This document shows, one piece after another, positions 1-9,539 of a stretch of DNA of 64,000 nucleotides. Made by a program: the position numbers and the translations under genes. Each line of letters starts with the position of its first letter. Position 1 is the first letter of the stretch. Source of the stretch: Paramecium sonneborni (taxonomy: Eukaryota > Ciliophora > Oligohymenophorea > Peniculida > Parameciidae); contig CAJJDN010000088.1 in the NCBI GenBank assembly GCA_905182985.1, positions 1 to 64,000 of the forward strand, in the 5' to 3' direction. Under the pieces are notes generated by a model. The model saw only the letters and a list, made by a program, of their open reading frames with translations. It had not been told where the DNA came from and searched no databases.

Positions 1-345
1 TTGATTTCACCCCTCATGTATTTACATTTTAATTTAATTATTATATACTTAGTCTTAACTTAAGATGGGATAATTTGAATTTATTAGAAGAATTAATTTA
101 AGAAGAAACTGAAATGTACGATGGTAAATACTCCTTAAGTATTCTTAGAGTTTAAGTTAATAAATTTATTTTACAGTTATATAATTGGTGTTTATATTAA
201 TTTAGTTAAAATTGATAAGAAGTTGTTAAAACTATTATTATATTTGTACAATTAGAGTGTTTAATTTCTTAATAATCTATCAAATCTACTAAATTAAAAT
301 TAATAATTGCTTGAGCTAGAAAAAAATTATTTTTTTTAATCCTGA
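1..345 (+). CDS. 3' end of an unknown gene, cut by window edge
   Basis: I do not recognise this protein. Reading with TAA/TAG as Gln, three exons join in one frame: 1-17, 53-123 and 149-345, with introns at 18-52 (35 nt) and 124-148 (25 nt), both GTA...TAG. The stop is TGA at 343-345. The visible C-terminus, about 94 residues, begins near LISPLILNLRWDNLNLLEEL and is rich in Leu, Asn and Gln with a lysine-rich middle. The 5' part lies outside the window. The exact frame restoration by both introns is the main support. Confidence 0.6.
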
Positions 346-437
346 TATTTATCTCTAGAAATTTAGAAGCCTTTTTTACTTTCTTTGCTTACAAGGAATA
401 GTGATTGTTTTCAAAATTAAAATGAAAATATTATCAA

Positions 438-817
438 TCAGAAAAGCCCTTGAATTTAAACTGGCTCATTTTCCTGAAAAATCAATACAAGAATAATTAG
501 AATTACCAAGTGGAATGATAGCAATTTCAAAAATTCTTTTTGCTTTTCCTGTATGAATTTTTAATACATAACTCCAGAGATTGAATTTCTTCTCTACTTT
601 TGTACTTTTTTAAACTCTTCTTTTCTAGTAATTTAATATTTTAAGCTTGTATTTTTTTATTTCTCGTTTTTGAAGATTGTTTCCTCCCAGCCTACATCTA
701 TTATAAATTTTGTTAATACAACTTGATCTGATTATTAATTGATTTTAAATTATATCACGTACACCGGTTTTCTATTAAGGCTTCTAAAACTTTATAGTGA
801 TTAATTCTAAATTTCAT
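438..817 (-). CDS. Small unknown protein
   Basis: I do not recognise this protein. From ATG at 817 to TGA at 438-440, one intron (728-762, 35 nt, GTACGT...CAG) gives a 114-residue product. It starts MKFRINHYKVLEAL, contains a basic, Glu-rich middle and has a hydrophobic stretch near the C-terminus (LLSFHLVILIILVLIF). That stretch overlaps a second possible 33-nt GT...CAG intron with no in-frame TGA, so the C-terminus could be shorter. An in-frame TGA lies upstream of the chosen ATG. A plus-strand frame over 346-556 is also open but has no start and less natural composition. Confidence 0.45.
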
Positions 818-1196
818 AAATATGTTATTCTTCAAGTATGAATAATGAATTTTGTGATGATTTCATTAATTGTAATTATTTAATTAAAATTCAATTATGA
901 ATTATATACTTATTTGGCAAAATTAATTTTCAGTAAGTATTTATTACCATTTCATTAATTCATTCTTCATTAACCTGCTTTATATTTTATACTGAATAGA
1001 TAAATCACTTATATAATTTTCAAGCGCACTTATGATATTAAAATCCCTTGTTGTTGACGAAAATAACTAAATTATATTCAGATAATCAGATGAAAAATAG
1101 CATAAAAAAATTTTTAAAATGCTCTAGAAAAACCAAAGACAAATTAGCTTTAAAATATTAAATTTATTTTTTTAGCAATAAAATTTATTTGATAAA
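818..1196 (+). other. Intergenic DNA, no gene seen
   Basis: This AT-rich stretch lies between the divergent starts of the small minus-strand gene and the EF-hand coiled-coil gene. Short open stretches occur in both strands but none has a start, stop and intron set that make a credible gene. It probably holds the two promoters. Confidence 0.6.
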
Positions 1197-2897
1197 ATGT
1201 ACCTTTCATTAAGAACTTAAGGAAGATTAGCAAATCTAATTATTACAATTGCTGAAGGAGAAAAAAAGACTGAAATAGCCAGATAAATATTAGCTGAGTA
1301 AAAAATGTTCGAACCATACACAGCTTTTAGAAGATTAGATTAATTAAGATCAGGTGAGTTAACTGTAGCAGATATCACAGACTTTTTGGCAGACAATAAG
1401 ATCTTCCCAACATAATCTCAAATTGAATATTTATTTAGAAGATTGGATTTGAATCATGACAGCAAAATTACATACCCAGAGTAATTTTTATTGAATAAAA
1501 AATAGTTTTGTTAAAGCCATTTTACCAAAGGAAGACTCTAGATTGAGACAGATTGCTTCATTAAGAGATAGCTACTACATTGAAGTAAATATGCTTCTAC
1601 CAACAGAAGTTGAATGGGGACTTTCACGAGTGCTTTAATAAGAGGTATAAAATTTCAAGTAAGTATAAAAAAAATAATAATTTTTTCATTAGTTCAATCA
1701 TAGCCGCATCAGAAATTTTGACTAATAGTGTAGATTTCACATCTTTAGATGCTTTTAGGTGCATAGATTAACTTTATATTGGATATATTACGATCGATAG
1801 GTATCTTATGAATATATATTAATAGCTTGCAATCTTTTTTAAGGGCTAATGGTGCTAAATTAACTTTTGATGAATTATAAGCTTTCTTTAGAGTTGTAGA
1901 TTCTGATGAAGATGGTAGAATCACTTATTCAGAATTGCTTGAGGCTATTACTTTAGTTCCTGACTATTTTTAAAAAGAAAGGCAAATTGTGCATGAATTA
2001 AGAAGAAGTAGAGAAAGAATAACCCAACTGGAAAAAGAGAGAGAAGTTTTAGATGATTTATAAAGAAGCAGAGAGAGAGTTGATGATTTAAGAAGAAGCA
2101 GAGAGAGATTAGAACAATATCAAGATTTATAAAGAAGTAGAGAGAGGCTTGAAGATTTAAAAAAAAGTAGAGAAAGATTGGATGATTTGAGAAGAAGCAG
2201 AGAGAGGTTAAATTAATTAGAGGAATTATAAAGAAGCAGATAAAGAATAGAATAATTAGAAGATTTGAAAAAGAGTAGAGATAGATAAGCATAGATTGAA
2301 GAATTAAAAAGAAGTAGAGAAAGGCTGGATGATTTAAGAAGAAATAGAGAAAGACTTGAATAATTAGAGTAGGAAAGAAAAAGCAATGAATAATTGGAGG
2401 AGCTTAGAAAATCAAGAAGTAGAATTGAAGAATTGTAAAAGTAAAGGAGTAGAATAGAAGAATTGAGAACAAGCTAAGAAAGGTTAGATGCATTAAAGAG
2501 AAATAGAGAAGATTTAGAATTGAGAAGAAGTTAGGAGAGACTAAATGAATTGAAGAAGAGTAGAGAAAGATTGGAACAAATTGAGGCTTTAAGATAGAGC
2601 AGAGAATAATAAAGAGCGTTAGATGAACTAAGATAAAGTAGAGAAAGATTAGAATAATTGAGAGTGTCATAAAATAGAATAGATTTATTAGAAAATGAGA
2701 GAAAAGCATTATAAAGAAGCAGATAATTAGAAAGAGAGATTGGATATGAGAGATAAAGAAGTAGGGAAAGATTGGAAATATTGGAATTAGAAGCTTAATT
2801 AGAAAGAGAAAGGGAAAGAGCTTTAGAATAGGAAATAGTGACACAAAGCAAGATTGTGCAAAGTAGAATCTATGATACCCCTTAGAGATTTTATTGA
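1197..2897 (+). CDS. EF-hand protein with long SRER-repeat coiled coil
   Basis: Likely a calcium-responsive cytoskeletal protein of 538 residues. Introns at 1481-1505, 1659-1692 and 1801-1825 restore one frame from ATG 1197 to TGA 2895-2897. The N-terminal third holds EF-hand-like units: an acidic loop DLNHDSKITYPDF near residue 95 (its last residues are created by the first splice) and DSDEDGRITYSE near residue 205. From about residue 225 to the end the protein is an alpha-helical repeat of short units such as RRSRERLDDL and KRSRERLDDL, with Glu/Arg at regular spacing and no proline. I see no membrane segment or signal peptide. This architecture fits basal-body, cortex or striated-fibre proteins of ciliates, but that role is inference. 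Its antisense strand produces two long false ORFs. Confidence 0.9.
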
Positions 2898-3219
2898 TTA
2901 TTGAGATAAGAAAATAAAATAAAATTTTGTTTAATATGAATATCATTCAATTTAAAAATTTGAAAACAAAGTTTAAGTTAGTATGAACTTATTTATTAAT
3001 TCTCTTAAATGTGTAATGAGATACAAAGAAATTTGGTAATGTTTTGATGGCTAAAGAAGAAAATATTAATGATGTGAAAGCAAACTTGGATCATAGAAAA
3101 AATGTTAAATTAAAAGAGAGAATTGTTGTGAAAATGTAAATAGATTCTTGAAGAAACTAAGTCAAATCTAATTAATTTTCTACGATATAATTAAGTTTCA
3201 ATAATTTATTTTAAAATTT
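2898..3219 (+). other. Intergenic DNA with a 34-codon ORF
   Basis: Between the EF-hand coiled-coil gene and the next gene. It includes a short frame starting MAKEENINDVKANLDHRKN and ending at TGA after 34 codons. The composition looks coding-like, so it may be a fragment or an unrecognised 5' exon, but I could not link it to a neighbour by a GT...AG intron. Confidence 0.4.
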
Positions 3220-3978
3220 ATGATTAATATACAACCAAGAACAAGGGAATAAAGGGTAAAATGTGAGATTATATTATAATAGGAAGCATAAAAGGATAAA
3301 GATTTAATTGAAAAGACAAGAATTGATTAAAGAGGTGAAATTAATAATCGATATTGTAGTTGGTTATGAAGCAAGAGGATTAGGAGTTGGAACCTTGATA
3401 CATTAAGCACCACCTCAATCATCGCTATATGTTCCAGGTATATATCATAAATATTAGAAGAAAACGAGAGATTTGATAAAGACTTTGCAATAGCTGATAA
3501 AAAATAGAGAGAGTTGTAACTTTAGTAAAAAGAATAAGTAATTGACAAAAGAAGAATGGAAGGATTGGAGAGAGAAACTAAAAAATGGGAATACTAAGAG
3601 AAATAAGAACAAAAAGATTAATAGAAACTCATAAACCATACTCAAGCTTTAACTTAAGGAAAGAGAAATTAAAATGGGTATAAATTCAAAAAAAATAATA
3701 TTATTAGATTAGCTTATAATCCTATAACTTTGTAATATGACAAGACTTAATAGGGAAATACATTAAAGGAGTAAGATGATTAAGCAAAGGTTCGCCAATA
3801 TGTAAGAGCATAAAATCTAGATCAAAAAGGGAATGCTGGATTTAATATTTTGACTGGAGAATCCCGTAATGGAGTTGAATAGATTGTGCCAAATCATTTA
3901 AAAAATTAGTATTAGTAAAAATTAAAGGATCATGAATAAAACTTAAAGATAAAAACTCATTCTTAATTTAACAGTTGA
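3220..3978 (+). CDS. Unknown Gln/Lys-rich protein
   Basis: I do not recognise a family. ATG 3220 to TGA 3976-3978 with introns 3335-3359 (25 nt, starting GTG) and 3438-3457 (20 nt) gives 237 residues. The middle is a charged, Gln-rich helical stretch (about residues 80-140). The C-terminal part carries a more ordered segment, IIRLAYNPITLQYDKTQQG followed by GNAGFNILTGESRNG, which looks like a conserved motif of the kind found in small ciliary or cytoskeletal proteins; that is an impression, not an assignment. The intron with a GTG donor is needed to keep the frame. Confidence 0.75.
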
Positions 3979-4011
3979 ATAATACAATGAAATTATATAT
4001 ATAATAAATAA

Positions 4012-4839
4012 ATGGATTACTACAAAGTATTAGAATTATCTAGAAGTGCAACCGAAGCAGAAATCAAGAAGGCATATCGAAAACTAGCACTTAAATGGCA
4101 TCCAGTATATATGTCATCAATTTTGTAAGGATAAAAATCCAGACAATAAGGAGATTGCAACAAAAAAGTTTAAAGAGATAGCCGAAGCTTATGAGGTTCT
4201 TTCAAAGCCTGAAAAGAAATCTCATTATGATAAATATGGACATCAATAACCACCTCCAACTCCAAATTATTAACAGTCTAATAATTATGGAAATTCATAT
4301 TAACAAGATTTTAATGATTTTTAAGAGTTTTCTTCAGGATTCTAAAATGACTTCAATAACTTCAACAATAGATCGCAATATAATAAATATTCAGAATAAA
4401 CTTTTGGGTTCCCTTAATTTAATAGAATGCCAGATTTAAATAAATTCTTTTTCGGAGATAACTTTGATCCATTTCAAGTTTTCTAGAATTTTTTCAAAAA
4501 TGATCCATTTTTTAATTAAGACTTTTTTGGAAATAATTAACAATAAAAAACAAGTTTAATGAAAGCGAATTCTTATCATAATGACTTTGATGATGATTTT
4601 TTCAAGCCTATATATTAAAATGGTTCAAATTAAAGTACGAATTTGATTAAAGGGTAAACTCATAAGACAATATAATCTACTACAACTACAATGTAAGTTA
4701 AAAAAATGATTAATCTAGGAATGGATAACCTATTTAAAGAGTTAAAACAACAATAATTCATCCAGATGGAAGAAAAGAAGTCAAGGAAGAGATTAAGCCA
4801 TTATCTTAGTTATAAAAACATAACAGTGCCATTTACTGA
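4012..4839 (+). CDS. DnaJ-domain (Hsp40) co-chaperone
   Basis: A J-domain protein of 258 residues that should stimulate the ATPase of an Hsp70. The J domain fills residues 1-70: [20 protein letters not shown], the HPD motif, then [20 protein letters not shown] and [16 protein letters not shown]. The HPD triad is only formed after removal of the intron at 4105-4129, which ends AAG rather than TAG. A second intron lies at 4693-4718. After the J domain comes an Asn/Gln/Phe-rich linker (about 75-205) and a short basic/acidic tail containing [14 protein letters not shown]. There is no cysteine-rich zinc-finger module, so it is not a type I DnaJ. The protein is probably cytosolic, with no signal peptide. 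Confidence 0.92.
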
Positions 4840-4925
4840 TAATTTTATTATATTATTGAAGATAAAGATATTCGACAATTTTATTGTTTATTCTTTTTTA
4901 TTTATGGTATTAAAATATTAAAACA

Positions 4926-5550
4926 ATGTCACAAAATAAATAAGATTAAGATTTATCTAACTTAACACTTGCCGAATTATAAAAGATTAAAGATGAAAAA
5001 AAGTTTGATTAACTTTTAAATAATGAACAACAAAAAAGGGAAGAGTAATAATCAATAAAGAATGAGAAAAATATAATATAAAATGAAGAATCTTAACAAA
5101 CTATAAAATTATCATCAGACGATCCTGCTGAACTGTATGAAAAATTAAAACAGAAATGGGGACTTTAAGAGCAGCAAACTTTAAAAGATGAAAGTAAATT
5201 TGAACAATAATTATATTTTAGTTAGTCCTGATTAAACTAAGAGTAAATTAGAGATTTTATTAGAGGAGAGAAGAAATAGAAAACCCCCTAAGCTATCATA
5301 AATCTAAAACGATTACTTATAAAAAATATAAGATGAAACAGTGGTTGATTCTGTATATAGTAAGGAAGGACCTATGCCAAAAACTATTTAATAGATGCTT
5401 ACAGAGTATTAAGGAATCAAAGGAGCTGTTAACATAGGGTAGGAATGGACTGATATTATTTAATAAGGAGTAAAGACAAATTTAAAAAATCAAGAATAAG
5501 CTGCCAATAGTACTAATTTTAAAATATAAAGTTAGACTACTTTTGGTTGA
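4926..5550 (+). CDS. Unknown small protein
   Basis: I do not recognise it. ATG 4926 to TGA 5548-5550 with one intron at 5194-5221 (28 nt) gives 198 residues. The N-terminal half is charged and Gln-rich; the C-terminal half has a more defined segment, VYSKEGPMPKTIQQMLTEYQ then GIKGAVNIGQEWTDI. There is no membrane segment or signal peptide. Its stop codon overlaps the ATG of the next frame (TGATG). A 26-nt GTTGAT...TTTAG intron spanning the stop would instead fuse it in frame to the next gene, so the two may be one protein with a C-terminal membrane segment. Confidence 0.7.
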
Positions 5551-5846
5551 TGGCAAAAAAAGGACGTTTAGGAGTGGATGGTTTTGCTATTGCTTTTGGG
5601 ATATTTGGAATAATACTATTGCCAATTTACTTTTATTAGAGATAGAATAGAAGAAGAGGAGCTTATAAACAAGAAATTAAAATTGTATCTGGTGTTAAAG
5701 ATTGGGAAAACTCAACTTTGGATATTGATGATGTCTCAGTTTAACAAACTTATTATACATTATTTTCTGAAGAAATTTAAGAACTTATGAAAAAGAAAAT
5801 GCAGGTTTAATAATAAATAAGCAAACTCTTAGGAAGAGAGAAATGA
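5550..5846 (+). CDS. Small single-pass membrane protein
   Basis: A 98-residue protein from ATG 5550 to TGA 5844-5846, no introns. After a basic start (MAKKGRLGVDG) there is one hydrophobic segment, FAIAFGIFGIILLPIYFY (residues 12-29), followed by QRQNRRRGAYKQ, so the positive side predicts a cytosolic C-terminus. The rest is polar and helical. The start overlaps the stop of the preceding gene by one base, which is unusual for a nuclear gene; a cryptic intron joining the two is possible. Family unknown. Confidence 0.65.
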
Positions 5847-5925
5847 TAAATGTAGGATTTATTTTTTAAATATATGATTAATAAAAGATGAGAATATATC
5901 AATAATTTATAATTAAATTATACAT

Positions 5926-7699
5926 ATGAAAAAAGTAGTCCAAAAAATTTAGCATTTAAAGAACATATCATAAGTCATTGCACAGGGGGATCATTCTGTT
6001 ACAGTAATGAATATGCTAAAGGCTTTTGAAAAATAAACAAAAGAAGATTTAAGTTATTTGGAGAAGTATTTGTTAAAGATATTCCCCCTTTTTCATTTGA
6101 TAAAGAACTAACAAAAACAATAATCAAAATTTTATGAACTAATATCTCATCTTTAAATTGAATACTTTTAAAATAATTAGGTTATTTTTTATAAAGGAGA
6201 TATTGGGAGAAAAATGTATTTTGTTTTGTCTGGTCGCCTTTTGAGCTTTCCTTATGATTTTAGAGATATAAGTATTTAAATTTTTGATAAGAGATAACCA
6301 TACTGCAAATAAAGAATTGAATGTAGGAGATCATTTTGGAGAAATAAGTCTTCAACATAGAATACCAAGAACTCTAACTGTCGTATGCAAAAGCGAAGTA
6401 ATATTAATTAGTGCAAATTATGAGACTTACTCTAATTATATTTAGACCACAGTTGACAAAATATTAACTGATTAATACAAATTTATTAGAAATTTAAGTA
6501 TCTTTAGAGATTGGAGTGAATTTACACTATAATTAATATTGCATCACTTAAACGAAGAAAAGTTCTAAAGAAATTAATATGTTTTCAGGGAAGGAAATAA
6601 AGACTAAAATTTATATATAATTAAGTCTGGAGAGATCATTTTATAAAAATAATATACAATCAATTAAAAAAAGAGTGAAAATGGATTGATTTGTTTAAGT
6701 CATTGTCAATGTTTTGGAGATTTTGAATTTATTGATAACTAAAATTGGCTAAATGACAGAAGTTTGTTAAAATAAATAAGTAGATAAATGGATGCAAAAT
6801 CAACAACTGAAACCTTTATTCTTTATTTACCATTTATTACATATATAAGAATATAAGAAGAATATCATTCAGCTACTCTACTTTAATTTTTATCCAACTC
6901 AAAGTAGGTTGTGATTTAGAGAATGAAAATATTATAACAGTAAATTATAAATAAGAAAATAAAATTAGATGAAGAAACTGAAAGAAAGGATGAACTTTCT
7001 GAATTAAGAATTTTTAAAGATTAGAAATCTGAAGAAAAGTAACCTTAAATAATAAATGATACATCTAAGATTCGACATTCTAACAATCCTTATATATCTT
7101 TAATGGGAGCTATTAAAAACAATAAAAACAAGGAACATTAAAAATAGCCATCTTAGAAGATAGATTAAATTGCCAATCAATTTTCTCAAAAATCTGTTTT
7201 AATGAAGTTTGATAAAGGCCATAAAATATTATTGTTAAAAAAGCTCCGTGATGCTTCAATATTGCCTGATGCTAAAGATAATTTTATTTATTAATAATAA
7301 TCTGTAAGAAGTAGTTATTCAAGATTAAGGATGAATAAAAAATATTAATAAAATATTTAATAGGACAGTATTACTATAATCAAACCTTATATTAACTCTC
7401 GTTCTCACACTCCTGATACTTCAATGGTATTACCAAATGAAGATAAAATATAACACGAATTAAATAAATGTTAGAGAGCTTTTACATTGAAAATAAATGA
7501 TTTTCATAATTTCAAAGTATCATTAAATTCGGCTGGATATTCACGATCAATATCTTAAATGAATATTAGTCGAAGTAGCATAAATCGTAAATCACCAAGT
7601 AAATATAAATTTGAAATTGAATACGAGAAAAACTTATAATAAACTCCATAAAAATAACCAAAAATAGAACTTGATTTATGTGTTTATGGAAAACAATGA
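5926..7699 (+). CDS. Twin cyclic-nucleotide-binding-domain protein
   Basis: A 580-residue protein with two CNBD folds and no kinase, channel or guanine-nucleotide exchange domain. The first (about residues 85-160) reads GDIGRKMYFVLSGEIQVFKF, then NVGDHFGEISL; the second (about 210-285) reads FREGNKDQNLYIIKSGEIIL, then CFGDFEFID. The phosphate-binding Arg expected after the FGE motif is not obvious in either domain, although the first has HRIPRTLTV in the right place. The C-terminal half is Ser/Lys/Gln-rich and looks disordered. One intron (6233-6263, 31 nt) begins GTC, an atypical donor, but its removal is required to complete the first CNBD. It could be a PKA/PKG-regulatory-like or ciliary scaffold protein. 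Confidence 0.9.
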
Positions 7700-8259
7700 T
7701 AATACTTAAACTTAGAATAATATTTATAATATAAATGGTTTATTATAAATTATTGTTTTCTTGTGAGAATAAAATGTTGAGGCAATTTCAACAGGAGGAA
7801 CAAATTATGAGTATTTATATATTAATAATCTTAAAAAAGGTGGCACATTTCTTTCGTTTGTTCAAGTTGCTAAACATAAATAAATGAAATATATTTTAGA
7901 GGTGATGATTAAGTAGATGTAGCTAATTTTAGAGGATAATGCAACTTTTAAATGAAATGTAAAACATTTGCAAAAATGATAAATATATCTTTCGAGAAAT
8001 CTCCAGACACAGTCAATGTTTAAGAAATAAGTATTAAAATATTCTTTTATTTACAGGCAAAGATATTTAAATTGCATTATTTGATTGCAGAGGTGCTGAA
8101 CAAAAAACTTGGAATTTTTAAGGTTTGACAGTTATTACTCCAAATGGAACTGTATTTTAAGATGCTGATTTAACTGATACATGGGCTGAATATGATGAAA
8201 AGGCTGCTGAAGAGGTTTTGGTTGATAAATTTAAAGCTTTTTTCTAAAAAACAAAGTGA
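7686..8259 (+). CDS. Unknown protein, exon structure uncertain
   Basis: The C-terminal part is secure: an intron at 8030-8055 (26 nt, ending CAG) joins FEKSPDTVNVQE to SKDIQIALFDCRGAEQKTW, ending VDKFKAFFQKTK before TGA 8257-8259. The sequence is beta-rich and soluble; I do not recognise the family. The 5' part has alternatives. ATG 7686 with GT...AG introns of 30 and 44 nt gives 157 residues starting MENNDNTQTQNN, but overlaps the end of the CNBD gene by 14 bases. A downstream ATG inside 7730-7745 with a single 34-nt intron is equally possible. Confidence 0.6.
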
Positions 8260-8326
8260 ATTAATAAGTATTTAACATCATATTTATCGAACCTTAAAAA
8301 TTATTTAAACTAATTCTTTATTGATA

Positions 8327-9022
8327 ATGAGTGCTGCAAAATTTATGAATATCTTATCTCAAAGAGATCAATAGTAAATAACCTTTCTAATTATTTTTAG
8401 ATACCTGGAAAATCCATAACTTAATTCTTATTAACAATTCAAACAGGCGATATAGACACTTGGTTTTCAACAAAAATAACCAACTTTAATGAATTAGAAA
8501 AATCAATGTACTCCACCTACATCTGATAATTCACCATATTTCTTTTCGAAATAAGAATAATGGCAAAAAACTTAAGACTAGTTGGCTCAATAAATAAACC
8601 CTAGTACTAACAAATCTTATCGTGCTATTTACCCAAATTAAAAATTAACATCTATCGAAGAAAGATACTAATAACACAATTCATAATCTTATTTTATGAA
8701 TGGTATGTTATCATCCGAGCTTAGTCCACTTCTAAAATATAAATCTCAAAGTCCTTCATTAAAGGAGAAATGCAATGGTGATATGAACTTCATTTAATAA
8801 TAGATGTCTCAACCTACTTTTAAAAAGTCTAACCTTAAGATAAAATCAGATGAAGAAGGAAGGATTAAAAAAAAAAAAACAGTTTAGATAGTCGAAATCT
8901 AATCAGAGAGAAATAATGAAATCAATGAATTAAAGCAAAGCCCTAAAAAAATAATATCGAAAACTCAAGTTAGGACTGTGTAAGACTTTTTAGTAGAAAA
9001 ATCCAACAACAAAAAAAAATGA
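8327..9022 (+). CDS. Unknown polar protein
   Basis: The frame from ATG 8327 to TGA 9020-9022 is open throughout, giving 231 residues unspliced or 222 if the 27-nt GTA...TAG segment 8374-8400 is removed. That segment has the exact form of a local intron, is a multiple of three and has no in-frame TGA. The protein is Ser/Lys/Gln-rich with few hydrophobic residues, no recognisable domain and a lysine-rich C-terminus (SNNKKK). It is probably intrinsically disordered. No function can be assigned. Confidence 0.75.
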
Positions 9023-9539
9023 AATTTATCTCTTAAAAATTTCAATAAAAACACTTCATTCTTATTCTACCAGCGTATCATTGATTCTTGGTTCTTTTTT
9101 TATTATATTTTTTATTAAATCTCAAATCAGTTAGAGAGACTTATTTAATTATAAAGTTAATAAATGTTGTGCATAAATCTCATCTTTAAGTAAAATCAAA
9201 ATTATAATTAAGTTTTGAAATTTTTAAGAGAGATTTTGAATTATAGAATGAGTTTTTTGAATTATGGAGTTAAAATTTATCTATAATTATTTTACATTTT
9301 ATCTTATATACAAAGTTTCATTTCGAAATCTCAGGTTAATTTAATGATTTAAAATTTTCTTATTGATTTTTTCTTCTTTGTTGGCTCAACGTAACTTTAG
9401 ATCAAAAATTATATAATAATGTAATGGTTAATATACAGGAAACTTTATTTTTTATTGATTAAACATAAAATTTTAACATCTCAAAAGATCTATTTTTTAA
9501 TAACTCAAATAATTATAAAAATATTAGAGTTTTGTTAAA
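9023..9539 (+). other. Intergenic DNA, no gene seen
   Basis: An AT-rich spacer between the unknown polar protein and the large EF-hand protein. No frame with a start, stop and plausible intron pattern was found on either strand. Confidence 0.65.

Noticed and set aside
1948..2946. Two long minus-strand ORFs rich in Leu and Phe
   Set aside because: They are antisense to the SRER-repeat coiled coil of the EF-hand gene; the plus strand has EF-hand motifs and restoring introns.
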